Shown: in pieces, positions 34,055 through 45,884 of the stretch
Numbering within the stretch: the stretch's first letter is position 1
Layout of the letters: each line of letters starts with the position of its first letter
Assembly: GCF_027943255.1 (NCBI RefSeq)
Contig: NC_072893.1
Coordinates: forward strand, 4,898,001 to 4,962,000
Length of the DNA stretch: 64,000 nt
Source of the DNA: Anastrepha obliqua
Taxonomy: Eukaryota; Arthropoda; Insecta; Diptera; Tephritidae
Direction: 5' to 3'
Made by a program: the position numbers and the translations under genes
The notes under the pieces: generated by a model
Databases searched by the model: none
The model's input: only the letters and a program-made list of their open reading frames with translations
What the model was told of the DNA's origin: nothing

Positions 34055-34745
34055 ATTTGTATTTATTTATTATTATTATTTATTCATTTAATTAATAACT
34101 AATTAATTCATTTTTTTATTTATTTATTTATTAATGTCGAACAAACAAAAAAAAGTATTTTACAATATTTAAGATTAAAAAGTATAGTACAATTATATTA
34201 TCAATATAAGAAACCATAAAATTACTAAAAACATATAAAAGTTAAAATTTATTTTAACGAAGTTAATAATTGTGAAACTAAAGTAATAAATATTTACGAA
34301 ATATTATATTGCTTTCTTACATAGAAAGTATTTTTTTACTTGCATTTGAAATACCTGTTTGGGCCAAGTAAGATCCAAATTCAAATAGGATGAGAGATAA
34401 TTAAAGGCAGACAAAGTTCTAATGAATAGTGTATTAACACTATGTTGTTGTTGTTTTTATTGTTGTTGTAGCAGCTTACTGGTACTATGTGATGAACAAA
34501 CGTAATATTACGGTACCTTACCTACAAATCTGAAAACGCCAAAAATTTCTGCAAGGAACATTAAACTCTATTCTTTCTAGAAGAACCGGGAGTCTATTTC
34601 GCCATTAACGAGATCAAAAATAAATAATACTACCTCTGTCACTTAATGGGAAAGGAATAATCAATCGACAATGAGATGCGTATGAAGGTTTTGGGACTAA
34701 GAAATCGAGTGAATGTAGTGCGAAAAAAACCACACAAAAATTGTA
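34055..34745 (-). pseudogene. Jockey/CR1-like LINE, 3' fragment
   Basis: The minus strand matches the last part of the main LINE at nucleotide level. CACTACATTCACTCGATTTC and TTAAGTGACAGAGGTA correspond to 12990-13080, GAATAGAGTTTAATGTTCC to 13145-13165, and AAACAGGTATTTCAAATGC to 13310-13325. An unrelated 90-bp piece with a GTTGTTGTT-like run (34440-34530) interrupts it. The low-coordinate end is an ATAA/TAAT-rich tail. 5'-truncated and frameshifted. Confidence 0.75.
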
Positions 34746-34879
34746 AGCCCTCCCTTCGTTTTATACAATATTAACTGCATGAGTCTTATACGAGTATCCC
34801 TCACTATAATATATTACTTTCGTCATCGAGCCTTTATATTTCTGACGGTCATGATTTGTGTGTAAGATTAATTTTAGCA

Positions 34880-35700
34880 GCGTATTGCCACCTGTTTCTA
34901 TTTAAAAAAGGGAAATTTAGCAAAAATAGGAGTATCATATATATCAAAGCAATTTTAAACAAAAAATTCTTCCATACTACATTTTTTTTTGCTTTTGATA
35001 GCGTTGCCACCTGAATTTTATTGCAAAAGTCGCAATTTTAAAATATAGGTATCAAATGAAATTATTTAAAAAAACATTTAAAATTTATTTGGTTGGCTTA
35101 CGGTTGCCACCTGTTTTTTTTCTTCTTGGAGATTAAAAAAATAGTAATTTATCACAAATATCAAAGCAATACGAGCAAAAAAACATATATCATAATTATT
35201 AAAGCAATATTAAAAAAAATTACATAACATATGTATCTGGTTTTATAGCGTTGCCACCTGAATTTTATTACAAAGGTAGCAATTTTAAAATATAGGTATC
35301 AAAAGAAATTATTTAAATCTTAAAAACAATTATTCAAAAAACCAAATTTAAAAAAATAGTTGGCTTAGGGTTGCCACCAGTTTTCTTCTTAGAGATTAAA
35401 AAGTAGTAAAGAAAAAGAGTAATTTATCACAAATATCAAAGCAATCTTAAAAAAAAATCCAAAAGAAATTTTTGATAGCGTTGCCACATAATTTTATTTG
35501 CAAAAGTAGCTAATCCTAAAATATAGGTACCATAAGAAATGATTGGAAACAAAATAAAAACCAAATTATTTGAAGAAAAAAATAAAAATATGATTTGTCT
35601 CAGTGTTGCCATATGTTTTTGTTTTTTATAGACGAAAAAATTGATTACAAAGATATATTAGTGAAAAAAATGTGTGCACGTATGCCTATGTATAGGTAAA
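34880..35700 (+). repeat. Degenerate tandem repeat of alternating A/B halves (TTGCCAC repeat)
   Basis: TTGCCAC-type sequence recurs at 34885, 35004, 35104, 35251, 35371, 35481 and 35606 (the last TTGCCAT). Two alternating halves can be told apart. A-halves start GATAGCGTTGCCACCTGAAT and contain TTTTAAAATATAGGTA (35004, 35251, 35481). B-halves start TTGGCTTAGGGTTGCCACC and contain TTTATCACAAATATCAAAGC (35104, 35371, 35606; 34885 is diverged). The A+B period is about 220-267 bp. A further TTGCCACC at 35843 may be an isolated outlier. No coding frame. Confidence 0.75.
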
Positions 35701-37185
35701 GATAGCTTTAATCCTGAAATATTGTTATATTACGTAGCTAATTAAAAAAATTTAATTATGAACATAATGTAATTACAGGTTAGAATATGGGTTCCAAACA
35801 AAATGTGCTAAAAATTATAAACAAATGTATTTTTATATGACTTTGCCACCTAGCTTTCAAGGCATAGAAAATAACAATACAGAGGAATTAAGTATTGGGG
35901 CGTACGTATTACGAAAATTATAATACGGAACGTTTTAATTGAAAACTATTTTTAAATGGCGGCATCACTTGTTTTTGACTCATATTTTTAACTAAAATTG
36001 TCGTAAATCTACGTTTATAACTGTTAAGCATTTCATTTTACAAGCAAGTGAAACAGCGGGTATCACTCCAAACGGCGGGTATCACTCTCAAACATATTTT
36101 TCACTTTTCACTTCAGCGTTCGGAAGAAGTCAAAGGCATATATACACCGCCAATGCCTTGTTCTATTGTAAGCCAACAATACAGCATCAAACTCTAGTGG
36201 GAAAATAAATACAGCGACAGCGTTCATTTTTCAAGCAGCAAAGGCACATAAATTGATGAATTTTCAATGCTGCAGAGAGCCTTTGGGCCAAATTAAAACA
36301 ATAAATTCCGAAGCAACAAGCAAAAGGAGTTTGGCAAACTAAAAATAATTGCTTGTTGCCAAAATAAATGTACTTTTTATTGAAAGCAAAAATTTGCAAA
36401 CAGAGATTAAAAATGTAAGGCCAAAGAAGACAAATGTTTGACGTCGAGATGGTGGAATACACTCGCAATTTTCATTACATCTGTTACTCAGAGTACTCAT
36501 CACGTAGTTTTCCTATATTTTATTCCTTCTACACATAAGTGCGTATTTCATTTTTATTTTTATTTCTTTATTTTATTTCCACACAGCAAGGCAATAATGT
36601 ATCAATTTTCTACGTGCTCGCTGTGTACAAGGTCCGCATGGCGTATGAGCAACATTTTGTATCGACTAGTCAGACATAAATTGCAAGCAAACGTAATGAT
36701 GGGACTTATTGCTAATAATTGGACTGACCAAATGTGCACACTTTTGGAATTTTCTATCTCAGAAAATTACGTGATTTTTTGATATTTTCACAATCCATGC
36801 TGAAGATGTGTGATTAAGTAGTGAATTCATTTTCTTCTTTTTACTTACACATTTGTCAGCGCACATGTGCCATAAATTATGTGCAGTTTCACAACTGAAT
36901 GCAGAAGATATTATACAAGGCTAGCAAAACTGTTAAATTTGTGCTTGAAGAGATCGTGTGACCTACGTGCTTACTTTTTAAGTAGTTGTCTCACATTCTC
37001 TGAGCCATAAAATTTTCTTTAATATTTTATATTTTACCTAGAGAAAATTTGCTATCCAACAAAGCCACAGAAAAAGAGGCGAAAAAAAGTAGAAGATGAC
37101 ACACGTGAACTTACATCATCGATGAAAGGAACGAAGAGCAAAGATCCCAAAATGCTACCTTAAAGAACTCCAAAGGTTGCAAAAA
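35701..37185. other. Unassigned sequence
   Basis: Includes a small direct repeat GCGGGTATCACTC at 36057 and 36075. Frames at 36187-36468 and 36438-36782 show no family motif. Confidence 0.4.
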
Positions 37186-37189
37186 CAGA

Positions 37190-37440
37190 TTTAGAAGAGA
37201 TTGTCTAGAACTACTAAATGCATACTATCACTAAGGTATGACTCCCATTTCGGAAAACTTGAGCAGAAACCCACACAAGCCATTATAAAAATTAGTATGT
37301 TATGTGGCACCCTTTCAAATGACTTGGCCAGAATCCACTTGCAAGTCTGATATGAAAAAAGAAATACAATCTTCAACAAAAGTAGACAAATTAGGGACTG
37401 TGAATCTAGCTTTGAAGCCAGAAGAGATGCTTGATTTTCC
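37190..37440 (-). pseudogene. LINE reverse transcriptase fragment
   Basis: The minus frame includes LAKSFERVPHNILIFIMACV, then GFCSSFPKWESYLSD. These fit motif A and the following helix of Jockey/CR1-like reverse transcriptases (compare FSKAFDKISHTILVTKLACL and GFHSTFLDWIRSYL in the main LINE). The catalytic Asp of motif A reads Ala (ILAKSF for YTDFSKAF) with a residue missing. Short, isolated fragment. Confidence 0.55.
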
Positions 37441-37449
37441 ATAAATGGT

Positions 37450-38405
37450 CCAAAATACTATAGTCTAACTGCAGCTCAATGGAAGAAATCTGTACAAAGA
37501 TTCAAAAAACTCACAGCACTATTATATCTGAAGCTTTTAACAAATTGTATGTATTGCGCAAATTTAGGTGTTCGATGATTTTTTTTTTTTTTTGCTTAAT
37601 AAATGGCTCTGCAAAAGATAACCTTAAATGCAGTATTCATTGATGGCTTACTGCATGAGAATTAAAAAGTATATAAAAGTTGCATTTAATATTTTTTCAT
37701 TATTTTCTAACGCCACCAGCTACCAGATTACCACTAATTACCAGCAGCGCATTTCCTTTCACTTTCTTTCGTCTGCTCCACTTTTCTCTTCATAAACTGA
37801 ACCGAGATAAGCACTACACTCTCTTTATTCTAGTCGACATATAAATATTTTATTTAAATTAATTTCAAATAATATATGACAATATTCCGAGCAGGTTTTT
37901 TCACACTTGGCTGCGCCTAATGAAGTGTTTCCGTCTATTGTCATTTCAAAGCCATTTGCTCTGACTGAATTTCTTTTTGTTTTTTTTTTTTTCATTTCGC
38001 GTTTTACATTGTGGGCGTTAATATGTGGGCAGATTTACATAAATTTATTGCACACAACTACTTATGCGTCGTCATGACGCAAAATATATATTTCACTTCA
38101 TTCAAAAAATGAGCAATAAACGAATGGCAAATATGTAGATGTATGCACATACATACGTACAAGCATAACCGTAAAAGTTTTATATATACGTATGTATATA
38201 AATAATTGTTCGCTTAGTATGCATTAGTGGATCTAGGAGGGATATTGGGGTATAGGGCCCATCTGCAGCCTAAAATACAGAAAATCTTACTGATAAATAA
38301 TAGTATAACTCATTCAAAGGCAAGTTAGTTATGCTAGTTATAAAACCTAGAAAATAAATCAAGGGTAATGAAATTATTATATAGGGTATAAATGTTCCTG
38401 TAGTT
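37450..38405. other. Unassigned sequence
   Basis: AT-rich, with poly(T) runs at 37575-37595 and 37977-37995. No gene recognised. Confidence 0.4.
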
Positions 38406-38409
38406 CTTA

Positions 38410-39030
38410 AGTGGAGCATAGGGCCCCCGTCAACAAATTAATTTCGTTTATTTAACGCTCAAATTAGGCTGCAAATATGGCTTATTTTTCTCACTCCTGC
38501 TTCGACTTGTCACTTTCACGTGTTGGCTGGTCTCTCGCTTCTCCAACTTTCTTGAGAGTTCCAGTCTAGCGCTGCTCTAATGATGTCATCTTGGATATTA
38601 CGCAACCTATGCCCGATCCATTTCCACTTATGGTGCTGAATTTCTTTGTGAATAGGCACCTTCTTGGTCGCATACCAAATGTCAGTATAACGTCGCATTA
38701 CTTCATGCCAGAATATCCGCATAGTCTTACGAAGACTACGGTTAAGGAAAAACTGCAACGTTTGTAGGGCGCACGATGTTCTATTCCATATTTCCGCATA
38801 GTCTTACGAAGACTACGGTTAAGGAAAAACTGCAACGTTTGTAGGGCGCACGATGTTCTATTCCATATTTGGCACCCATAAAAGACTTCAGTAGTTGTTA
38901 GCGTTGAATATCCTTAGCATCGTGTGTCTGGAAATGTGAGCCGCTCTCCTCATCTAGTAAACCAAGCAGCGTGTTCGACTGCTGACCCGCCAGTTTTTTA
39001 GATTTTGCTTTCGAGGTAGCAAACTAGAAT
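38410..39030 (-). pseudogene. RTE-like LINE, C-terminal relic
   Basis: On the minus strand from about 39010: YLESKISKTGGSAVEHAA with a stop-disrupted continuation, then QFFLNRSLRKTMRIFWHEVM, PIHKEIQHHKWKWIGHRLR and ALDWNSQESWRSERPANT. The pattern KWxWIGHxLR...R...ALxWNxQ...R..RPxNT is the hallmark C-terminus of RTE-clade LINEs. Stops follow, and a 77-bp tandem duplication lies inside the relic. Confidence 0.68.
38716..38869. repeat. 77-bp tandem duplication
   Basis: The block beginning TCCGCATAGTCTTACGAAGA at 38716 is repeated at 38793 with no visible differences over 77 bp. The near identity shows a recent duplication inside an otherwise old RTE relic. An assembly artefact is also possible. 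Confidence 0.92.
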
Positions 39031-39395
39031 TGTTATACCGAGCCGGAAACTACTATAGCGTAGGGGCTTATTGAGAAGTTAGAACAATTTTTTTTATTAT
39101 TAAACTTTGTTTTGTATTCTGTTTATGCTTATAATTCACAGAAGACATTTTAGAAATATATGATTACATTTCGAAGTGACTTTGATTTTAGCATTAAAGG
39201 TATATTTCCTCTCAAATATACTTTCTAGTAAATAAATGCAATATTTTATAAGTAGTTCTTGGTCGAGCTGGATCGGTTTTTTTTTTCAACCTTAAACAGG
39301 CACGTGCTGTTAGCATGAGGGTAGAGACCAGTTTATTTGATGCGATCGGCATTTTCAGGTAAAATTTTGTATTTACTATTTTATTGAAGGGATGT
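39031..39395. other. Unassigned sequence
   Basis: No gene recognised. Confidence 0.35.
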
Positions 39396-39399
39396 TAAG

Positions 39400-39960
39400 T
39401 TCCGATGATTTTTTTTTTTTACTTTTTTCCGATGATTTACTAGGGCGCGTAGGATCTTGGACTGAAAGCGCTGCAGGATTTCTAAGTTTGAACGTGATGC
39501 TGTACCACTCAGTTGGATTTCATAAGCCCAGGCTGGTTTTATCACAGATTTGTAAAGAATAAGCTTATTTTCCATTGAGAGGGTGGATTTATGGCCTAAC
39601 AGCCAAAACATATTTCGAATACTATGAATCGTAGATTTTTTATTTTGGGAAAAAGCACGTAAGCCGTTTGTCCAAATGAATGTCTACATGTAGATATTTA
39701 GAGGTATCACACTGAGGGATTAAGATACGGTTAACCTGTTTTGTAGGCAAGTGGATATCTTTGTGGTAAAGGTTACGTGTTAAGATTTATTTTCGATCAC
39801 TTTTATTCGCCATCTCCGGAGACATTTGGAGATTTTATTTATGCTTATGTGGAGCATAAAAGAGGCTTCTGTGGAATCTGCTGCTGTAATTATAATAGCA
39901 GCCTCATCGCCAAAAGTATCGGTTAGTACACCATTTGTTGTTGGCAGATTGAACCTAATT
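39400..39960 (-). pseudogene. Jockey-clade LINE, RT C-terminal relic
   Basis: On the minus strand from 39960: TNGVLTDTFGDEAAIIITAA (the catalytic DD of reverse transcriptase motif C reads DE), then a heavily frameshifted segment, then MFWLLGHKSTLSMENKLILY, KSVIKPAWAYEIQLSGTAS and EILQRFQSKILRALVN. The last blocks are the signature of Drosophila jockey-type elements (WLxGxxSxLSxxNKLLLYK...P.W.YGIQLWGTAS). Clearly a different clade from the main LINE. Confidence 0.72.
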
Positions 39961-39964
39961 TGTT

Positions 39965-42940
39965 TTCTATTTAATTAAATAATTTTTTATGAAAAAAAGT
40001 TAATTTTCCTACAAAAACCACGTAATTCAAAGTCTAAAAATTTATGCAAATTAATATCTTCTTAAAAAAAAAGGATTTTTTTGCGTTGCTTTCATGAAAT
40101 ATTTTCAGTTTTAATTTTTTAACAAAACATAGTTCATTCTCTTCCAAGCTTCAAAATTTATGTAAATTAAAAAAATTTAAATTTTCATAAAAATTTCAAC
40201 TTTTAATTAAAAAAAACTTCCATAAAAAAATTTTAATTTTCATAAAAAATTCAACTTTTTTAATCAGAACTAAAATAATCGCTAGGATTTTTGGAAATTT
40301 TTTATGGAGGTGTCGTGCATTTTCTTCATATAACGAAAGCTCGATACTTTTTTTATATGGAAGAAAACACCAACCACTGTCAAGAAAACAAATTTCTAAA
40401 ATAAACCCGATTTTTGAACCTCTTCCAACTGGCTCGTATTTTACTGTAATTCAATAGAGTACAAAACTACGTGCTTGAAATATTCTTATAAATTCTGATT
40501 AAACAGTTGGAAATTTCTGTGAAGTTTTGTTTTTTTGTTTTGTTCAATTTTTTCTAAATTGCGCAGAGTTTAAAACTTAGATTTAGATTAATTTTGTAGG
40601 AAAGTGAACTATAAATCGAAAAAAAATTATTAAAATTAGAAACATATAAATTGTCAAAACTTCTAAATAAGTCATTGTGTTAGTTTCTGACGCACTGTTT
40701 ATTGAGTTATACGACCGTGAAGGCATTTTAGACTGTTGCGTTTGGTAAAGAAAAATATATACAGTTCAAATTTTTAAATAATTTTGAATATGAATTTGAT
40801 ATAGGAACGATAGAAACGCAGTTTACGCCATTCCAGGATCGTGAAGCCGGTAAAGAAAATAAGTAAGAAGAAAAGGAAGAGGAAGAGTAAGAGTAAGTGG
40901 CAGAAGGTGAAATGACAAGAATGATAGAGTAAATCATGCATACACACATCTGCATACAAAGCTTTAGTAATTTTCTGTACTGAAGTCTCTCGATTGTCAA
41001 ATGCACCAAGAACAAAGTAGATATTTTCGGATGATGCCACCTTTGAAATGAATATAAACGCTAGCCTTCCTGCACATCTTCTATTTTTATTAAAAGCAAG
41101 GCAAACTTTTCTTTTGATACATATAATAACCCAACGATTGAGCTCCTCATTCCTTTCATCTAAGTGAAAAGCAATTTCGAGCCATTTATCAACAAGAAAA
41201 ACTGAAAACCCCATACAAATCGAAAACTCAATTAGCACATTTGCGCTTCAATTTCTCATTTCGTGTAAAACTTTTTCGATTAACCCTCTATAGGAGGGCT
41301 CTGGATCAACCAGTGTATGCCTACACATCACACATGTGTATGTAGTTACATATGGAGGAGTACATATGTATGTATATGTACAAGTATGCATATATTTTGG
41401 AATGTGAAATATGTGGCTAAGAAATTGTATCCCTTTTTTAGCGCTTTTAGTAAATGGCAACAAGCACTCAAAATAAATGCGTAGCTGACTTGTGTTTCGA
41501 GGTACGTTCGCATGTGTGTGGGTGCCGAAATGCTAGTAAACCGTCAGCAGCACGTACGCAACCCCGAAACAGATATGTGTCGAACATCTTTCCACCCGCG
41601 CGGATTTAATCTCACTTTTATTGCCAAAATCAGATTTGTTTCGATACGCTTACGTAGATTATTTCGATTATTTTTTTAGATTATATTAAAATCTGTTTTA
41701 TAATGAAAATAGTGAGTGTGGCTCATAAACTTTACGCTGAATCCATTTAAAATTCTAATGAATTGGAAAAAATATTAAGCACACAATTCAATTCGATTTC
41801 GCTAAAGCCCACTTATGTGCGTGTAAGTATAGAGACATGTGTGTGGACAGACACATGCACTAAGGCATCAATATTTGATTACGCGCTGATTTCCCTCCCA
41901 GAAAATGTAGGGTATAAGGGGCATATGCGAATTTCTTATTAGACAATTTTTCTTCGTAGTAACATTTGCGTACAAAAAATCCACACACACACATATTTAC
42001 ATACATGCACACTCATATAATCATTTGTAGTCTCATAAAAGGCATCACTAGGCGATTCAAATTGCGCAAATACGTCAACCGGTTACATAAAAATCCACTT
42101 TATTGCAACGCAAACATGTCAGAGCACAACGCCAGGCAAGCAAACAGCTGGTCGCCACAAGAGCTACTTACTCGTGGAACAGCTGGAAAAACAAACGACC
42201 GAGGGCAGGCTTTTATTTGTATGAGTGTCAGCCAGCCAAAACTACATCAGTGCCAAAGCAAATATGCAGTGAAATAATCTAACGACAAAAGTAGGCCTGC
42301 ACTGTTAACCAAATATTAGGCAAATGAATTTAAAAGCAACATGAAAGTGAAGGGAAGAACTGTGTGAAAAAAATAAAGTGCATTGAGACAACATCGAATT
42401 CTGCAGCAAATGAGGTTATAAAAGCAGGTTTATTTACATCGAATATATAAATGGTTGTGATTGAAAATGTTGGCGAATCTTTAAAGAGAAGTCAATTGGA
42501 AAAACTGGTCACCACTTCTGTGACGAAAATTATAATCATTTTGTATATTCGAGTACGTACAGGAAACACTCGAGCGCTGTACAGGAAAAGATGGCGCCAA
42601 CTTGCGTTAAATCAGCGACGTCCATTTAGTAGTTCAGGCATTTGAAAAAAAAAAATGCTCATCATTATTTTGTTTATAATTTTATAGGAGTTCGATTTTT
42701 CTTTCAATTTTTGAGAAATTCCTATTGCAAACTTTAAATTTTTCAAGATCACAAACTAATGGTATGATGGGTGTTATACGTAAGATGGCATAAAACAAAC
42801 GTAGATCAAAAAGGGCGGTTCTCCATGCTAGGTTAGGTTAAGTTATTCTGACTAGCCGAAGCCACTTGGCTTCACTTGGTATGTCTAACTAGCGCCAGTT
42901 AGCACGAGCAAGAAACGACTGACGCGTTTGATAAACCTTA
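39965..42940. other. Unassigned AT-rich sequence
   Basis: Contains a low-complexity zone at 40000-40270 with a partly repeated TTTTCATAAAAA/TTCAAC unit of about 55 bp (40190-40265). TAGGTTAGGTTAAG is at 42830-42843. The frames 40774-41238 (minus) and 41966-42277 (plus) show no family motif. Confidence 0.4.
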
Positions 42941-42949
42941 ACCAAAATC

Positions 42950-43270
42950 GCGTAAGTGCTTATAGCGCCAATCAAGAAGAAAAACAGAAGACGCTTTATT
43001 AATTCGGTAGCAGCACCAAAGCGTCGTTTTGATAGCATTTTGAAACCTCCAGCGGGTAGATATCTACTGCCAAGCAGAGCTGTTGATGTAGTGGAGAAGG
43101 TTGATGGGATTTATGTTGGAGCACTGTCCCAGGCTGTTGACCTTCATCGTCTAACTAGAAAACGCAATCATTTAAGAGAAAGTTCTCAACGGTCTCGTTT
43201 TCTGAAAGGTCCACACAGCTTCTGTAATGGGGATTAAATGATGAACCTAGATTTTCTACTAATGTAATTC
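42950..43270 (-). pseudogene. RNase H-bearing LINE, extreme 3' fragment
   Basis: On the minus strand it begins just upstream of the knuckle, which reads NPHYRSCVDLSE (first Cys lost), and continues through the 3' UTR block shared with 4880-5010 and 30640-30800: TCAAAACGACGC (complement at 43016-43027) and AGATATCTACCCGCTGGAGG. About 300 bp, 5'-truncated. Confidence 0.65.
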
Positions 43271-43274
43271 ACTA

Positions 43275-44985
43275 CTAAGAGAAAAAACAAAACAAAAGGT
43301 AGAATAATAAATCCATTGCACCGCACATGTTACAATTTGCATTACAACTTGCTTTCAAATACCAGTTTTGTTTCAAAAATCTACAGCTGAGATGTATTGA
43401 ATGATTATAAAAACTCCTACTCTTACTCTTCTGCAAACGTAATGATTTGAATAGGGAAGGCAGTGAACTTTCCGGTTTGGAGTTCATGGAAAATACAGGA
43501 TTAGTCGGATATCTGTGCCATTTTAGCCGTACTCAAAGATCGGGCATTAGTAGTTCTTTCAAAGGTTCCTTCTGATCTTTATATGACAGCGTGCACAGCG
43601 CCCTTTTTCACAAACGATTATGATAAAGGAACCGTGGGTGCCGAAAGTGGGTTATGCTTTTCCCAGAGCGCTTGAAATGAAACGGATGTTGGTTGGTATA
43701 ACTAGTAACAAAGATTTGTTCTCCTTATCGCTTGTCTAAAGATACTTAATTGTGTCCTCTTTACTGCTAAACCAGCCACTTTTGTCTCGCTGCCTGAACT
43801 AGACAAAGATGGTAATTTTAGTAAAGCCAAAAACAACAAGAGCAAATATCAAAATCAATGTCGGTAACAAATAACCTAATTTTCGCCACTTTAGTGTATG
43901 GTACCGCTGCTCTCTAAATCGGCTTCGTTTTTAACATGGACCTGAAGAGATTGCAAGAAGGAAAGTCATTTTGTGTTAGACGGCTTAGAGAGGTTTTTCT
44001 CGATTTTAACGGAGTTGATGATAGTATTTCGGCAAAATTCTGTGTAACTGTTGGAATTTTACAGGATTAACGAATTTAAGCACGGTGCCGAAAAAAGAGC
44101 CTATTTCCATGCTATCAGAAGTGACTTAATTAACAAATGTTTTCATGAAAGGAAAAGGTGCGACAAGAACGGTCACACAAGTCATTCAAGGGTACAGTAC
44201 CAAAACGAATTAAATTTATAACCAGCCGATGTCGCTTCAATGACATTCTACCAGCATTTATTGGGAGCATTTTATATTGTTACAACAAAAACAACAACGA
44301 CATCAGAAAGCAAACGACGAATATGAAACCGTAGAAGAGCCAAAACGAATTTCGTAGATGTTTCAATAAGTACAAGCTATAAAACATACAAATACACTGG
44401 AAGCAAGATGTATTTTCCCTTCCCTTGAGTGCTCCTCTAAGAAAAAAGTGCCTACATATCCCATTAATCCTATTTACCTCCCGCGCTATGCACATCCTTT
44501 GTCAGCCATTCACTGTGATACTTGCGTTGTTATACCCGCAGCCAAAAAGTGATTTCATATCAACTCAAACAGGGTCTTTAGTGTGTATTATATTTTTATT
44601 GTATTCAACACACGTGCAAATTCACACAATCATTTATAAATATTGGGTGAAGTAAAAAGTGCTCGACGTTTCTAAGCTTTATTTCGATGATATTAACATC
44701 CGTATGCAAATGGCTTCAACCGGTTTTCTTACTAATTTTCAATTCTGGTCACACTCACATTGCTAGCTAGACATGAGACATGTGAGGTAGTTTCCCCTTG
44801 AAATGAGAGGATTGCATACTCTTGACTACCTGTGATCTGCTCCTGCAAAGGTGGGATTTGCGTCAACTCAGCGTGCGCTAGGCAAGTACACAAACTTCTA
44901 AGGCCGCAAGATCCGTCTGGCCATAAGTGGATCGAACGTACACTAGGGAGCTTCTAACGCTAGATATGACTCAGCTCTCGAGACT
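43275..44985. other. Unassigned sequence
   Basis: No gene or repeat recognised. Frames here are short and without motif. Confidence 0.4.
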
Positions 44986-44989
44986 CGAA

Positions 44990-45480
44990 ATCGCATCTAA
45001 AAACTCTTAATGAAATTACTGATTTGGGAGTACTTTGTGATTTCACTTTTCAGTTTCTAAGTCACTTAGATTTTGTCATCGCCAAATCGTATTCCAAACT
45101 TGACTTCATTCGCCGTTTTGCTTCCAATTTTACAAATCCATACACTTTAAAGTTACTATTTACTTCACTCGTCCAATCGGCATACTCCATGGTCTTTATT
45201 AGGAGGCCATATCATCAGTGTCACGCCATTGCCTCATTAATTGACTTGAGGCATTAAAAAAAAACTTCTTCGTTTTGCACTCAGATCTGTTAACTTCACT
45301 CATCCAATTCCTTCATACAATGCAAGGGTTAGAAATCTGTATTCTCCGAAATCACCTTTGATTACAACATTGAATGAGTTTAATAAGATTTCAAGTTCTT
45401 CGGCTGTTGACTTATCGCTATCTAAATATCTGTTTTCCAAAGAGAGGTGTTATTTTGATATTCAAAGAAAAATGCTATTT
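44990..45480 (+). pseudogene. Jockey/CR1-like LINE, 3' fragment
   Basis: Encodes EITDLGVLCDFTFQFLSHLD, then KSYSKLDFIRRFASNFTNPY, TLKLLFTSLVQSAYSMVF and IRRPYHQCHAIASL, matching KDLGVFFDSKLNF through WRPYHAVHINRVE of the intact ORF2. A frameshift at the A-run near 45256 precedes KLLRFALRSVNFTHPIPS, which matches FVRFALHSLNFSDPKPS. The part corresponding to about 100 residues after this is deleted, and NEFNKISSSSAVDLS marks the C-terminus. Confidence 0.7.
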
Positions 45481-45529
45481 TTTAATATAAATGATCGGAT
45501 GTTTATTTCATTATAAAGGGGAAGGTATG

Positions 45530-45880
45530 TCGATAATAGTGGATAATAACATCAGGCAAATGACAACTACGACCACGCTTACAGGAAATTGTCCATAACC
45601 GAATTGCAATGTGGCTGCCCTATGACCTCGATAGCCTTACGAATTCCATTTTTGAGGTCTTGATTCGACCCTGAGCTGTTGGCGTAGACCTCCTCTTTCA
45701 CGTGGCCCCAAAGGAAAAAGTCACAAGTTGTTAAATCAGAAGATCTCGGTGGACAATTGTAGCGCCGTCTTGTTGAAAATAAGCATTATCCAAATCAATA
45801 CCATCCAATTCCGGCCATAAAAAAATCGTTAATCATCTCTCGATAGCGCAGTCCATTCACCAATAACACCTGTTATTGGA
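45530..45880 (-). pseudogene. Tc1/mariner-type transposase, C-terminal relic
   Basis: On the minus strand: a broken segment resembling GERYREMINDFF and FFMAGIGW, then CPPRSSDLTTCDFFLWGHVK (the third catalytic Asp and its typical DFFLWG context), EEVYANSSGSNQDLKNGIRK and AIEVIGQPHCNSVMDNF. This is the last third of a transposase of the same broad kind as the element at 60058-61129 and lies in the region that element has lost. Terminal repeats were not identified. Confidence 0.65.
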
Positions 45881-45884
45881 AAAC

